A DNA stretch of 64,000 nucleotides. It comes from Sciurus carolinensis. Taxonomy: Eukaryota; Chordata; Mammalia; Rodentia; Sciuridae. The translations under genes were made by a program, and so were the position numbers. The notes under the pieces are model-generated. The model made no database searches. It worked only from the letters and a program-made list of their open reading frames with translations, and was not told where the DNA came from. How positions within the stretch are numbered: position 1 is the first letter of the stretch; each line of letters begins with the position of its first letter. Positions 63,791 to 64,000 of this stretch are shown in pieces. The stretch covers positions 13,178,001-13,242,000 of the forward strand of contig NC_062226.1 of NCBI RefSeq assembly GCF_902686445.1. The letters are read 5' to 3'.

Positions 63791-64000
63791 CGGTGGCCAT
63801 TCCCACCCCATCCCAGTTCCATTCCAAAGGACTGTTTCAGGAGTAACCACTGGATGGCAGTGGAGGCAGCCTCTGTGGTGGCCCCCAACAAGCCACACTA
63901 GTATCTCTGCCCCTGGGTGGTCTCCTCCTGAGAGTGAACTGGAACTGGTGAGCTGCTTCTAACAGTAGAATACAGAATCAGTGATGGACGACATTTTTGT
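63791..64000. other. Unassigned sequence to the window edge
   Basis: Nothing recognised; a YY1-like word, caagatggctgc, lies just before at 63764-63775. Confidence 0.3.

Overview
This is a 64 kb stretch of mammalian chromosomal DNA with no protein-coding gene that I can support. The composite SINEs joining a 7SL-derived B1 half to a tRNA-Ala-derived ID half (for example 1319-1522, 28307-28496, 55915-56178), the stand-alone ID elements with an A/T-rich tail, and L1 3' ends of a type I associate with squirrels all point to a sciuromorph rodent (squirrel, ground squirrel or marmot). That identification rests on remembered repeat families; no database was searched. The open reading frames present are short, lie in several overlapping frames, and mostly fall inside transposons or GC-rich non-coding sequence.

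Layout. 1-24.6 kb is GC-rich and dominated by ancient, decayed MIR and L2 copies, with only three younger SINEs. It contains CpG-rich patches (5.2, 9.1-9.6, 12.2-12.7 and 24.2-24.6 kb) and is best read as intronic or intergenic DNA with possible regulatory elements. At about 24.65 kb the composition changes sharply to AT-rich, L1-derived sequence that runs to about 27.2 kb. 27.2-38.3 kb is an LTR-rich block: a solo MaLR-type LTR (27.63-28.04 kb), an almost complete MaLR-type provirus (33.96-37.35 kb) whose 3' LTR was split by a second, class-I-like solo LTR that itself carries an ID SINE, and a third MaLR-type solo LTR (37.90-38.30 kb). Two strong CTCF-type motifs in divergent orientation (30.72 and 38.86 kb) bracket most of this block.

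38.3-64 kb is a mosaic of MIR, L2, L1, MER2/Tigger DNA transposons and SINEs. It includes a 380-bp (CAY)n trinucleotide array (42.94-43.32 kb), a degenerate L1/HAL1-type element (47.3-49.4 kb), a MER2-type transposon split by about 740 bp of unexplained sequence (51.0-52.2 kb), and a three-layer nest of MIR, B1-dID SINE and ID SINE (60.1-60.7 kb).

There is no operon, CRISPR array, rRNA or functional tRNA gene. I found no credible undescribed system. The items most worth a second look are records of retrotransposition mechanism: a poly(A)-only insertion with a perfect 17-bp target duplication, a probable L1 3' transduction inside the provirus, and the nested LTR structure. The divergent CTCF-type motifs, the CpG patch at the compositional boundary, and the foreign segment inside the MER2 copy are the next most useful leads. 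Boundaries given for MIR, L2 and L1 copies were set by eye and may be off by tens of bases.
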